A stretch of 64,000 nucleotides of DNA, taken from positions 38,339 to 102,338 of the forward strand of contig BDIU01000094.1 of NCBI GenBank assembly GCA_002118135.1, in the 5' to 3' direction. Shown here one piece after another: positions 55,601 to 64,000 of the stretch. This stretch comes from Trebouxia sp. TZW2008. Taxonomy: Eukaryota > Chlorophyta > Trebouxiophyceae > Trebouxiales > Trebouxiaceae. Every line of letters starts with the position of its first letter. Within the stretch, counting starts at the first letter, position 1. A program made the translations under genes and the position numbers. The notes beneath the pieces are model-generated. The model ran no database searches and was not told the DNA's origin. It worked only from the letters and a program-made list of their open reading frames with translations.

Positions 55601-58600
55601 CAGACTAGACTCTGAGCTGCTTTACCTGCAGCACTCTGCGCCCCTTGAGCTCGTCCACCATCTTAGGCGTGGAGTTGTCCTGGTGAGAGCCCACGCCCAG
55701 CTGGCCCTCCCTGCCTCGGCCCCACATGAACAGCCCGCTGAACTCACTGCCCAACTGCACACAACAGCCCACTACTTAGACATGCTATGCTGGGTCATGA
55801 TTGGGTGAAAAGTGCCAACTCTGAAGGCACACAAGCCTGATCTGCCATCAAGTGTCGACATCTGGCCCTCCCTGCCTCACCTCACATGAACAGTCCACTG
55901 AACTCACTGCCCAACTGCACACACCAAAGTCTTGCTCACGCGTCATGTACAGGTTGAGTGCAGTGCCAGCTTGATGAGCAAACATGCCTCATGAGCAACC
56001 AAGTGTCTACAACTGACTCCCCCCTGCCTCAGCCCCGCATGAACAGCCCACTGAACTCACTGGCCAACTGCAAAGATCATGCTTCTGCTCATGCATGTTA
56101 TACAGAGATGCAACAGCGGGTGCATGATGGTTTTCCCATCAGCGCACAAGCTTCCCATGCAACTTGGTGTCTCAAGTTGCTACATGCTGGCAGTTGTAGC
56201 TGCACGTGGACAAGCCGCTGGACTCACTGCCCGACTGTACAGACCCAAGCCTTGCTCAAGCATACAACACAACAAAGCAAATTTCAGTCCACCAGTGCTA
56301 TGCAACTGCAGCAAGCAGTCTGCTGCTTATGCCTGCTATACTAGGTGACTGGGTCCCTGTCATTGACTCTGTCAGCCTGAAACATTACAGGGGAAGTCTC
56401 CTCGGGAAGTATCCCTTCCAAATACTGCCCTATACCCCAAAGGGGTACGCGGTACGGCCTTTTACCTTTTCCAGGGGGTACATGAGGGACCTTAGACTGG
56501 GTTTCTACGTAGCTCAAGCTTACCAGGTCACTACAAGCCTTGCCCAACTGCTCTGCCCCATTCCCCCTACACCAAGCTGCTGCCCATGCACTCTCAGAAG
56601 GAAACAAAGGAACAGCAAAGAGACTGATCCTTCCTTTCTTTCTGAGCATGCATGAGCGGCACACTCGCGTTCCAAAGCAGAAGGCTCTTAATCTAGGTAC
56701 AGCCTAGAAGGAGAAGCTCCTGCTGGGGTATTTGAGGGCATAATTATTGTGCTTTTGCTCTTCCTGTTCTTTCTTGGCATGCACGCCTAACATGCAACTG
56801 GAGAACTGGTGTTTGGCTTGTCAACGCACAGCCTAGATGCAACATGACGCCTACTGCTGGTGAGAACTGCTGGCTGCTGCAACTGCCTATGGGCACAGCT
56901 CTTAGCAATTTGATGTGTATGAAGCTGGACCTGTCACTAGTGGACATGCACAAATTGAGCGTGCATGTAAAAGCTGCTTTGTGATATGCAAAGCTATAGG
57001 TGTCCCTCTATGCTGGGCATTAGACTTTTGAAAAGGACTGCGCCAGCCTCTGTCAGGCCAGTCTTCTTGTTTAGTGCTTCATTCGCTGGTCGTCTTGTTT
57101 GATATAAACTAGCTGTGCGCTGTTACGGTTTTTGTTATTGCTGGAATGTTACAGCAAGAAAAGTGAGATATATATTTACAGGCAAGAAGAAGAGGGTGGG
57201 GCACTGACCTGTGGCAGGCCAGTCTTTTTGTCCAGTGGGCTGGCTTGTGCTGCCACATGCTGCATGCCCACAGAGATGCGCTCCACAGCAAAGCCTTGCA
57301 AACCACCACCAACCTGCATCATGCAGATATGACTGAGCGAATGCGTCTGAGGTCTGTTCTTGTGGGATCTGTGTGCTTCAAAAGCTTGACTACCCTGGCG
57401 CGATGCATTAGAGCATGACAGCAGCAGTGAGCTCCACTTTGACAAGCTGCGTGGCACAATAGTCAACAGCAGGTGCAAGTCAGTCCCTCAACGAAAGTGT
57501 TTTCTTGCAGGTCATCGTCAGCAGCTGCTGCGCAGCATAACAGCTGTGCATCATGCAAGCGCCTCATCTGCAGCTCCTGATTGCAGGCATAAGATCTAAA
57601 ACCTTTTGAGCGTGTACCGCTTGTGAAGCGTATGCATTACATGCAATTGTCCTTGCCACAAAGCATGACACAGCCTGCACATCGCTATAGCAGTGGCGTA
57701 CCAGCTCAGGCTCTTTGCAGCCTTCCCACTTGACCCTGCCTGAGGCCCCAGTCTCACCCATCTGGTAGCACTGGCCATCAGAGGTCAGCACAACTGTCAG
57801 ATTCAAGCCCGCCTCTACTTGCTGCACAGCGCTCTCCCGCCATGGCCCAAACACCCTGCATGCAGCAGCACAGCGCAGCTCAGTACAATCTCAGCTGCAG
57901 ACAGGCTGAAAATTGCAAAACTCACTGATGAGCATGAGTGTTGGCGGGTCGTGTAAACCTACAATAGCAAGCACGCTGCATACGACAGCGAAAGCGAAAG
58001 CGCTGCTGAGCCCTACAGTAGGATCCTCTGTTCCCAGAAGCAGCCTGCAATTGCTATCAGAGGTGCATTAGATAACAATGAATTTCACACTGCAATGTGT
58101 CGCATGGTATGACAGTGTGTTGCAATGATCACCTGGTGGGTATGAGGCGGCCATCACCATCACCAAGGTTCAAGCAGCCTTTTTGACCGTTCCTCTTGGT
58201 GATCACGTGACATCATGAGCAGTCTGATGCATAAAGCTGCAGAACAAATTGTACCTGGTGGGTATGAGGCGGCCATCACCATCACCAAGGCCCAGGCAGC
58301 CTTTGTGACTGTCCCTTTTGGTGGTGACATGTCCTGCCTTGTCTTTTCTCTGGTCCACCCAGGTAAACTCCCCACCCCAGGTGTACAGGTTACCCCTGGT
58401 CGCCCCCAGCAAACCCCCACCTGAAGTCAAATTCAAATCAGACGACAGCTGTTGTCTGCAGCTCTGACGTGGGTTCTGTACTCAGCTTGGTTTTGACTTC
58501 TATCTCAACAGGTGAGCAGACAAACTCAAGCATGTTGTTTTGCGCTCCAGTTCAACAAGCGTCTTGCTGTCAGGACATCTCAAGGCACAGCTGTGCGAAA

Positions 58601-61600
58601 CACAGCAGTGCTCAGCACTTGCAATATGCAACACAGTCAGCATACGATGCTGTCAGCTTGAGACTCACCTGTCGAGTCCTCAAAGCTGGTGGAGCCACTA
58701 GCAGGCCCCTCTAGGTAATTCACAGACCCAGCTCCGTCCTCAGTCTGCCTGGGCCGCGCAATGCACGCTGTGTGCCACACACCGCACGCAACATGTAGCA
58801 CAGTTTGATCTGCTAGCGCTGACACCTGCTGAGGCTCTGCACAGGCATTGGAGTTGCCATGACCAAGCTTGGCACAAAGACCATCACCCCAAGAGAACAG
58901 GCGGCCGCCGGAAGAGACTGCACAGGTGTGGAAGGGACCACAAGATACCTGCAGGAGACATTATGGCTGCAGCTGCCTGTACAGTGCGGACAGTCATCTG
59001 TTGACAAAGATGACAGGGAAAACACTCAGCATATTAAGCCCTTTTGGTGCGTCAAATTGCCATTGCATTTGCATGACGACAAGGCTGTGGCACAATGCAC
59101 AACATCACACAAACAACATGCTGCAGACTGTTTGCCCGAGCCTGTCATAATATGCATAGAAGGCTGGAAACAAGCCTGTGCATGCCTATGTCGTCAACTC
59201 TGCACATATCTCAACAGCTGACAGTGATAGACAATCTGTTCCCACGCTGCTGAACTGTTGATGCACGCTCGCATGCAGCTTATGTATGCAGAATCTGTCA
59301 GAAACTATCTCTCGCATACCTGAGTGATGTTAAAATCGCCCAAACCCTTCTCAACCTGACGTGGGATGAACTGACGTAGTGTGTTGCCATATCCCAGGCT
59401 ACCCCCTGCCCCGTCCCCCCAGGTGTACAGCTCCCCATCATGTGTGATAGCTGCTGTGCATGCATCTGCATGGCACAGTGTATGTATCTAAGGTTCACTG
59501 TAATATGTACGCATTGCAGCAGCAATCAAAAGTCTCTGCGCCCATGTGTAGCCGAATGCTTGCAAGCTGTCATACACGGTCATAGCTGTAAGTGCAACCA
59601 ACAATATGATATCAGAAGTAGCATATGCAACATCACTGTTGTACAACGGCAAAGCCCCAAGCGCAGATTTGCCAAAGGGTTGCCAAGAGGCCGCACTTAG
59701 TCTGCTGAAACAAGACAATTGCCAATAGCAGTGCTAAAAACACAGGCTGGATGAGATGAAGGCAGGGACTGTTAGTCTGCTAAAACAAGACTATTGCCAA
59801 TAGCAATGCTACAAATATGGGTTGCATGAAATGAAGACAAGCACTGTTCACGCTGAAGACAGCAATGCCATAAGCTGCATGAGAAGAAGGCAGGAGGTGA
59901 CAATGTTCTGCGACGCAGATTGCAAATGGTTGTACGCCTCAGCAAGGGAGGGACACCACAGTCTATCTAAGGCCTCTTAAACACGCCTAGCGGCATAAAC
60001 TTTTCTGTTTTCTACGCCTCAGCAACTGAGTTGATGGATCTAAAGCTCTCTGCATCTGACAATGTTCTGAGCTGTGCTGCGCTGTCGGTTGTGCGGTCAG
60101 CTGAGCTGCTGCTGTCGGTTGCAAGCAACAATGCGTAGGCAGGCAAGTCCAGGTGTCAAAGGCAGGGCTTACCTCCGCATGATACTCGCTTGACGCTCTT
60201 GCCCCACAGCGTATACACCCTCTGAGGCGCGTCAGCATTTTGATGGTTGCCCAAACCCAGCTTGCCTCCGGCACCATGACCCCAGGTGTACATCTCACCT
60301 CGGTGTGTCACCAAGGCAGCATGCCGCAAACTCACAGCCACCTGCATAATTCCAGGCAGGATGCAGGCTTCTGATGCTTCCTAAGGTTGAGTCCTATATG
60401 TGACTGACATTGCTGACAACATTTGAGAGGGCTTGCAGAAGGAGTGATGGTGCAGGGCAAACCCACAGCAAAACTGCGCTTGCAGTTGTATCCATGCAGC
60501 CGTAACAGAGCCATGCAGTCACGATGATGAATATAAGAAGGGTACAGGCCATGACGTCTCAGCATGCTTACCTCGCAGACATCCAAATGGGTGGTGTTGT
60601 CTACTAATGTGGGGACGCTGCTGTTCAGCCACCCAGGGACTGTGGAGGCAGCAGGCTTTGACCCAGCAGTATTGGGATCTGAGGACCCCCAGACATAGCA
60701 GTCTCCTGGCACATGCACAGGCGCTGGAACACCCAATGCACCTGCAGAAGTGAGCAGTGGTTGGCCTGCAATGCTTGGTGTTGCATGGCATGAGTACAAA
60801 AGCAGCAGGCTTTGAGCCAACAGTGTTGAGATCTGAGGACCCCCAGACATAGCAGTCCCCAGGCACACGCACATGTGCTGGGACACCAAGTGCACCAATG
60901 ATCTGCTGCAGCTATTCTGACTGGGTCACTGTTGTATAATAGGAGGGTGTGACAGCTTCCAGCCATCAGGCATGTTGATACAGCAAGGCCAGGCCTGGCA
61001 AGTGACAGCCACATTGGCTTGTGACCGTCCCATTGGGTCTCTCAGACAAGGCACATCTGTTGATTGCCTGGCTGACTGAGCAGTTGCCTGGCTGACTCAG
61101 CAATTGCCTGGCTAGCTGGCTGTATAGCTGGCTGGAAGGATGTGTTGCAGCAAAGGTTCTTGGCCTGGCAGCTGACATGCTGCTGCAGCAGAATCAGGCC
61201 TGAGCATGCAGAGGCTACAGCAAACATTGCTGTTGGTCAACCTCGTACTGTCTGTTCAGGCCTGAGCCCATTCTGTCAATGGACCGCTTGCTGCCCGCAT
61301 GCATACTTCACACAGGGCTGCTGCTTAGAGCAGCAAGTATAAAGACCAACTGCTCGTCAATGCTGACCTGGCTGTACACTGCAGAGAATGCGCCTGCTAA
61401 TCGATGCTGATGCCCAGTGCTGATGACCAATGCTGAGCTGGCTGTGCACTGCAGAGGTTGCGCTTGCTGATCAACGCTTCTGCTGCTGACTGGTGCTATT
61501 GATCAATGCTGACCTGGCTGGGCACTGCAGATGATGCGCCTGCTAACCCATGCTGTTGACCAGTGTCAATGACCAGTGCTGTTGACCAATGCTGCTGACC

Positions 61601-63199
61601 TTTGCTGTTGGTCAATGCTGACCTGGCTGTACACTGCAGCAGTTGCACCTGCTGATCAATGCTGATGACTACTGCTGATGACCAATGCTGAGCTGATTTT
61701 GTACCGCAGAGGTTACTGCTGATCAATGCTGACGAGCGATGCTGTTGACCGATCATATTGACCAATGCATTGCAGAATTTGGCTCTGCTGAGCGATGCTG
61801 TTGAATCGTGGTCTTGACCAGTACTGGTGAATATATTGTCAATCAATGCTGACCCGGCCCTGCAGATGGAGATGACTCTGTGCCTGTGTCCTCTTGGCTT
61901 TTGCAGCTGTGCTGGTGCAGCTGTGCTGTTGCATCTGCGCTGCTGCATCTGTGCTGCTGCATCTGCGCTGCTGCAGCTGCGCCCTTGCAGCTGTGCTATT
62001 GCCGCTGTGCTGTTGTTGCCATGCCCACAGAACAGGCAAAATGTCTGAAGTATTTATAGAGTATTTATAGAAGTATAGTGAGTATTATGCATGTGCTGAT
62101 TGTCACAGGATGATGAACAAAACGTGTCTGGAAGCTTGCAGCAAGCTAGTGCACATTGACAATTTGAGCACGCTGAAATCATTCTCGACTGTGAATGGAA
62201 GAGTATTGCTTGTTTGGGGCTGATTTCATGGATGAGGCATACCTGATGCCCTGCCAATGGCTGTGCCCCCTCCCACCCCTTGGGGGTCTGACTGAACACT
62301 CTGGGGGTAAGAGGCCCCGCTGGAGTTGGCAGCCACTGAGAAGGGGCCATGGCCTGAAAGGGACTGGAAGGGTCCAGCAGGGGATCCCATCATGGTTTGC
62401 ACTGGGGAGGATATGGGTGTGGGCATGTGACACACATGTTCCATGACGGCCTGATGCAAGGCCACACAAAGATGTAGCTTTCGTGAATGAACAGATGAGG
62501 ACAAGAACTCAAGGGATGCCTTATGACAGCTGGAGGCAAGAACTTGCAAGAACGCAGTGATTGCCTTCAGATAATTCAGGAGCAAGGCTGAGCAGCAGGC
62601 ATCAGCGCCACACACATGTGCAATGTGTGCTGCCAAGGACTTGTGTTCAAAGGCTCAACAGCATGGAATGCAGCACAGTCATGCAGCTGCCAACTGTCCT
62701 TGCATGCCTTGCTTAGCTGCTGCCAGGCTGTTGCCCCACTGTGCTGATGTAGCATGCCGTGGCACACGTTATCATGCATGCCTCATGAGGCTGAACGCAG
62801 CTGTCAGACACAAGCATGATATTGTTTGACCAAGAGGGAAGGAGCATGCTAGATAAGCGTGATGTCTGAGCCTGAAGTGCTGCAGTGAGACTAGCAAAAC
62901 AGTTTGCATGCACAGGATTGGTTGATGTCCCATGGCGTGAATTGCAAATGACCTGCCCCTTAGCAAATGAGTCAAGTCAAGTATACCTGAAGCTGTGTGC
63001 AACAAGCTTTAACAGATTGTGTGGCACCGACCTGCATGCCCCAGAACCACAGATGAAACTCCTGGTCATTTTTGCAAACCAAATCCAGGGTCCTCAGCTC
63101 AGTGTCCTTCTCCTCTTTGTATATCATGGAAAATGACAAGCGCGCAAACTGAGGCATGGGGTGTCTCTTGAAGATCTCAGTGGTCTGTCCTGATACCAC
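43627..63199 (-). CDS. PH / RCC1-repeat / coiled-coil / BRX protein (PRAF-like), 5' partial
   Basis: Exons placed: 63199-63032, 62564-62243, 60741-60572, 60341-60173, 59453-59320, 58948-58669, 58420-58255, 57855-57702, 57313-57209, 55754-55626, 55070-54824, 54550-54352, 53643-53426, 52740-52581, 51983-51562, 51026-50904, 50452-50282, 49654-49428, 48954-48388, 47768-47440, 46734-46578, 46169-45616, 44461-44326 and 43765-43627. The first visible exon is the C-terminal half of a PH domain (SGQTTEIFKRHPMPQFARLS, FHLWFWGMQ). RCC1 blades follow (GDCYVWGSS, GEMYTWGHGAGGKLGLGN, LYTWGDGAGGSLGYGN, LFSWGDGLCAKLGHGN, VACGVWHTA, LFMWGRGREGQLGVGS, VACGGYHTLAV), then coiled coil (ARERHWAGQVQGLQSKVEKL) and BRX (GVFLTFARLANGQNSLTRIR, KAAASVWWQSNKAE), then a Ser/Pro/Gln-rich tail of roughly 630 aa. 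This is the order of plant PRAF proteins, which bind phosphoinositides and act as GEF-like or scaffold proteins. No FYVE finger is convincing. Links near 54.3-53.65 kb and 53.1-53.0 kb are unresolved. The 5' end lies beyond 64000. Confidence 0.87.
43803..43972. repeat. Dispersed repeat family A, copy 2
   Basis: Similar to 15063-15232 over about 165 bp in the same orientation (caggtatgcctcac, ttctgtaggcca, aaggtgtgcaga, gcatatcaat). It lies in the last intron of the PRAF-like gene. Confidence 0.65.
45030..45690 (-). repeat. Five copies of the SVTSEKSATSTG exon end and donor
   Basis: The functional exon ends at 45616 (SVTSEKSATSTG then gtacac). Its last 35-80 bp and donor recur near 45490-45540, 45345-45400, 45220-45290 and 45065-45115 (gtatac, gtacac, gtatatc donors). 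The intervening DNA is repeated too, with units of roughly 120-150 bp. Confidence 0.88.
46140..46270 (-). repeat. Duplicated acceptor of the HSMLESQY exon plus caat/cagt run
   Basis: The exon start at 46169 (tag/GCACTCAATGCTGGAGAGCC) is repeated near 46205-46232 with gcactcagtgctgaagagcc. A run of caatcagtcaatc-type tetranucleotides separates and follows them. Confidence 0.78.
49366..49427. repeat. G-rich tract in a PRAF-like intron
   Basis: A run of G clusters on the plus strand (pyrimidine-rich on the coding strand) lies directly after the donor of the BRX exon. It could form a G-quadruplex on the non-coding strand. It is intronic in this model. Confidence 0.8.
49428..49985 (-). repeat. 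Three copies of the BRX exon start
   Basis: The functional BRX exon is 49654-49428. Acceptor-side copies encoding FLTFARLANGQNSLTQIRF and FLTFARLANSQN lie near 49720-49835 and 49865-49975. Each starts after a cctgcag-type acceptor. The copies stop before the WW-containing end of the domain. Confidence 0.92.
50070..50452 (-). repeat. Duplicate of the PEWTEEVDQ exon end
   Basis: The donor end of exon 50452-50282 and following intron DNA (catgatgtacaaattagatg, cttgatcatgc-type text) is repeated in diverged form at about 50030-50230, including gcacctgattgaaccccc versus gcacctgatcaacttcc. Confidence 0.65.
50904..51175 (-). repeat. Duplicated TKMVSDRRA exon start
   Basis: The acceptor end of exon 51026-50904 is repeated at about 51127-51165 (tggccctcctgtctgacacc, then atcttggtctgcaaca). 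The copy still codes TKMVSDRRAI with an acceptor. Confidence 0.88.
52581..52890 (-). repeat. Duplicated ERHWAGQ coiled-coil exon start
   Basis: The start of exon 52740-52581 recurs near 52835-52880 (gcctgccaatgcctctctttcgcagcagcctc), coding EAAAKERHWQAQ. A cagt run lies between them. Confidence 0.82.
53282..54030 (-). repeat. Copies of the KRYADSRGQRLRLQAG exon
   Basis: Acceptor-side copies begin at 53643 (real), 53847 and 54026, spaced 204 and 179 bp. The 53847 copy is nearly identical over 100 bp (GKRYADSRGQRLRLQAGNST). A donor-side copy of the same exon lies at about 53282-53360. Confidence 0.9.
54960..55400 (-). repeat. Four copies of the GGYHTLAVCAHDAM exon start
   Basis: The functional exon is 55070-54824. 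Copies of its acceptor half occur near 55113-55175, 55229-55290 and 55340-55385, 104-116 bp apart, with increasing decay. Confidence 0.82.
55626..56245 (-). repeat. Four copies of the GSEFSGLFMWGRG exon start
   Basis: The acceptor end of RCC1 exon 55754-55626 is repeated near 55865-55925, 56020-56075 and 56200-56240 (cactgaactcactgcccaactgca and variants). Confidence 0.85.
56375..56520. other. Palindrome-rich island 2
   Basis: The text differs from flanking intron DNA: ggaagtatcccttcc, ccctataccccaaagggg, tacgcggtacggcc, ccagggggtac. It resembles 4005-4080 in texture (palindromes, ccctatacccc, ggtacc-like sites) though direct homology is not clear. Confidence 0.35.
58131..58420 (-). repeat. 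Duplicated DGDGRLIPTR exon end
   Basis: The donor end of exon 58420-58255 is repeated about 123 bp downstream near 58135-58200 (ggtgggtatgaggcggccatcaccat). The copy is almost identical at the donor. Confidence 0.9.
60741..60893 (-). repeat. Duplicated GDCYVWGSS RCC1 exon start
   Basis: Exon 60741-60572 has an upstream acceptor-side copy starting near 60893, 152 bp away, still coding PGDCYVWGSSDLNTVGSKPAA in open frame. Confidence 0.9.
61365..62015. repeat. Irregular minisatellites of aatgctga/ctgacctggctg and ctgctgcat units
   Basis: From 61365 to about 61830 the intron consists of variable units built from gatcaatgctgacctggctg and actgcagaggttgc. From 61905 to 62015 it changes to 12-15 bp units of ctgtgctgctgcat. 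No coding use is evident. Confidence 0.8.
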
Positions 63200-63457
63200 C
63201 TGTACCAGGATTGCACAGGTGAATGATGATTAGCAGCAGTGCAGCACTGGTGATTGCTCACAATTGACATTGACTGATACTCAGACATGGTGTGGAGTTG
63301 GCAATGTGAGCTATATCAAGCTCAGCACTCTTTATGTCTGTTGTGGTTTGCTCAGAAATGCGTCATCAGGCAATGCATGTATGGCAAAACTCAAGTGTCG
63401 TGCCATTTTGCAAGACAAGTCATTAGGCTGCCATTGCATAGTCATATACAGGGCATT

Positions 63458-64000
63458 GTAAGACTTTTGGTTGCATGCATGCTAGAACAGCATCTGCTTG
63501 CTGTTGTAAGACTAATGATCACATGCATGCTAGTGACAGCCACTGCTTGCTGTTGTAAGACTTGTGATTGCACGCTTGCTAGTGACAGCAACTGCTTGCC
63601 GTGATAAGGCATGTGAATGCACGCAATGCCGGTGACAGCAAGTGGTTGCCGTTGTAAGATTTGTGATTGCGCGCATGTCAGTGACAGCCACTGTTTGCCA
63701 TTGTAAGACTTGTGATCACGTGCATGCTAGTGACAGCCACTGCTTGTTGTTGTAAGACTCGTGATCACATGCATGCTAGTGACAGCCACTGCTTGTTGTT
63801 GTAAAACTTGTGATTGCACGCATGTCAGCGACAGCCACTGCTTGCCGTTGTAAGACTTGTGATTGCATGCATGCTAGTGACAGCATCTGCTTGCCGTCGT
63901 GAGACTTGTGATCACATGCATGCTAGTGCCAGCAACTGCTTGCCATTGCAAGGCTTGTGATTGCACGCATGCTAGTGACGGCAACTGCTTACCATTGTAA
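63458..64000. repeat. 49-bp minisatellite, about 11 copies, runs off the window
   Basis: The unit gtaagacttgtgatcaca is followed by tgcatgctagtgacagcc and actgcttgccgtt. It repeats with 48-49 bp spacing (63458, 63506, 63555 and so on) to the last base. It lies upstream of the first visible PH exon of the PRAF-like gene, probably in an intron. Confidence 0.93.

Noticed and set aside
63458..64000. CRISPR-like array
   Set aside because: It is a head-to-tail 49-bp minisatellite without unique spacers, in a eukaryotic intron.

Overview
The window is eukaryotic nuclear DNA and most likely comes from a chlorophyte green alga. Every recognisable gene is cut into short exons joined by GT-AG introns. 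The gene set is plant-lineage: a chromomethylase-type DNA methyltransferase and a PH-RCC1-BRX protein. It also has the urea carboxylase that chlorophytes use in place of urease. Trebouxiophyceae is a guess; the sequence does not settle it. There is one assembly gap (N run, 7877-7983).

Layout: (1) 543-3239, minus, URI1-type prefoldin, 5 exons, complete. (2) 3438-11983, plus, MCCB (methylcrotonoyl-CoA carboxylase beta), 12 exons, complete, divergent from URI1 with only 198 bp between the ATGs. (3) 12885-31689, minus, stand-alone urea carboxylase, 23 exons placed plus one linking exon and the start unresolved; it converges on MCCB. (4) 32630-42969, minus, BAH plus C5-DNA-methyltransferase of chromomethylase type, 20 exons, complete. 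(5) 43627 to beyond 63199, minus, PH / RCC1 / coiled-coil / BRX protein with a long disordered C-terminal tail; its 5' end lies outside the window. I built the models by hand. Intron phase closes at every junction listed, which is the main support for the exon limits.

The unusual property of the window is that the introns are full of tandem, partly decayed copies of the neighbouring exon, usually a unit that spans a splice junction. This happens in the four long genes MCCB, urea carboxylase, methyltransferase and PH-RCC1-BRX, which are unrelated in sequence and function. Copy number runs from 2 to about 8, and the period is nearly constant inside one array (146, 175, 185, 187 bp) but differs between arrays. 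Many copies keep a splice site and an open frame, so the splicing machinery has to choose among near-identical sites. Smaller additions are minisatellites, two dispersed repeat families (one with tRNA-like A and B boxes), an AT-rich insertion with TTTAGGG motifs, and two palindrome-rich islands.

The genes do not form a pathway. MCCB (leucine breakdown, mitochondrion) and urea carboxylase (urea to allophanate) are both biotin-dependent carboxylase components, but the biotin-bearing MCC alpha subunit and allophanate hydrolase are not in the window.
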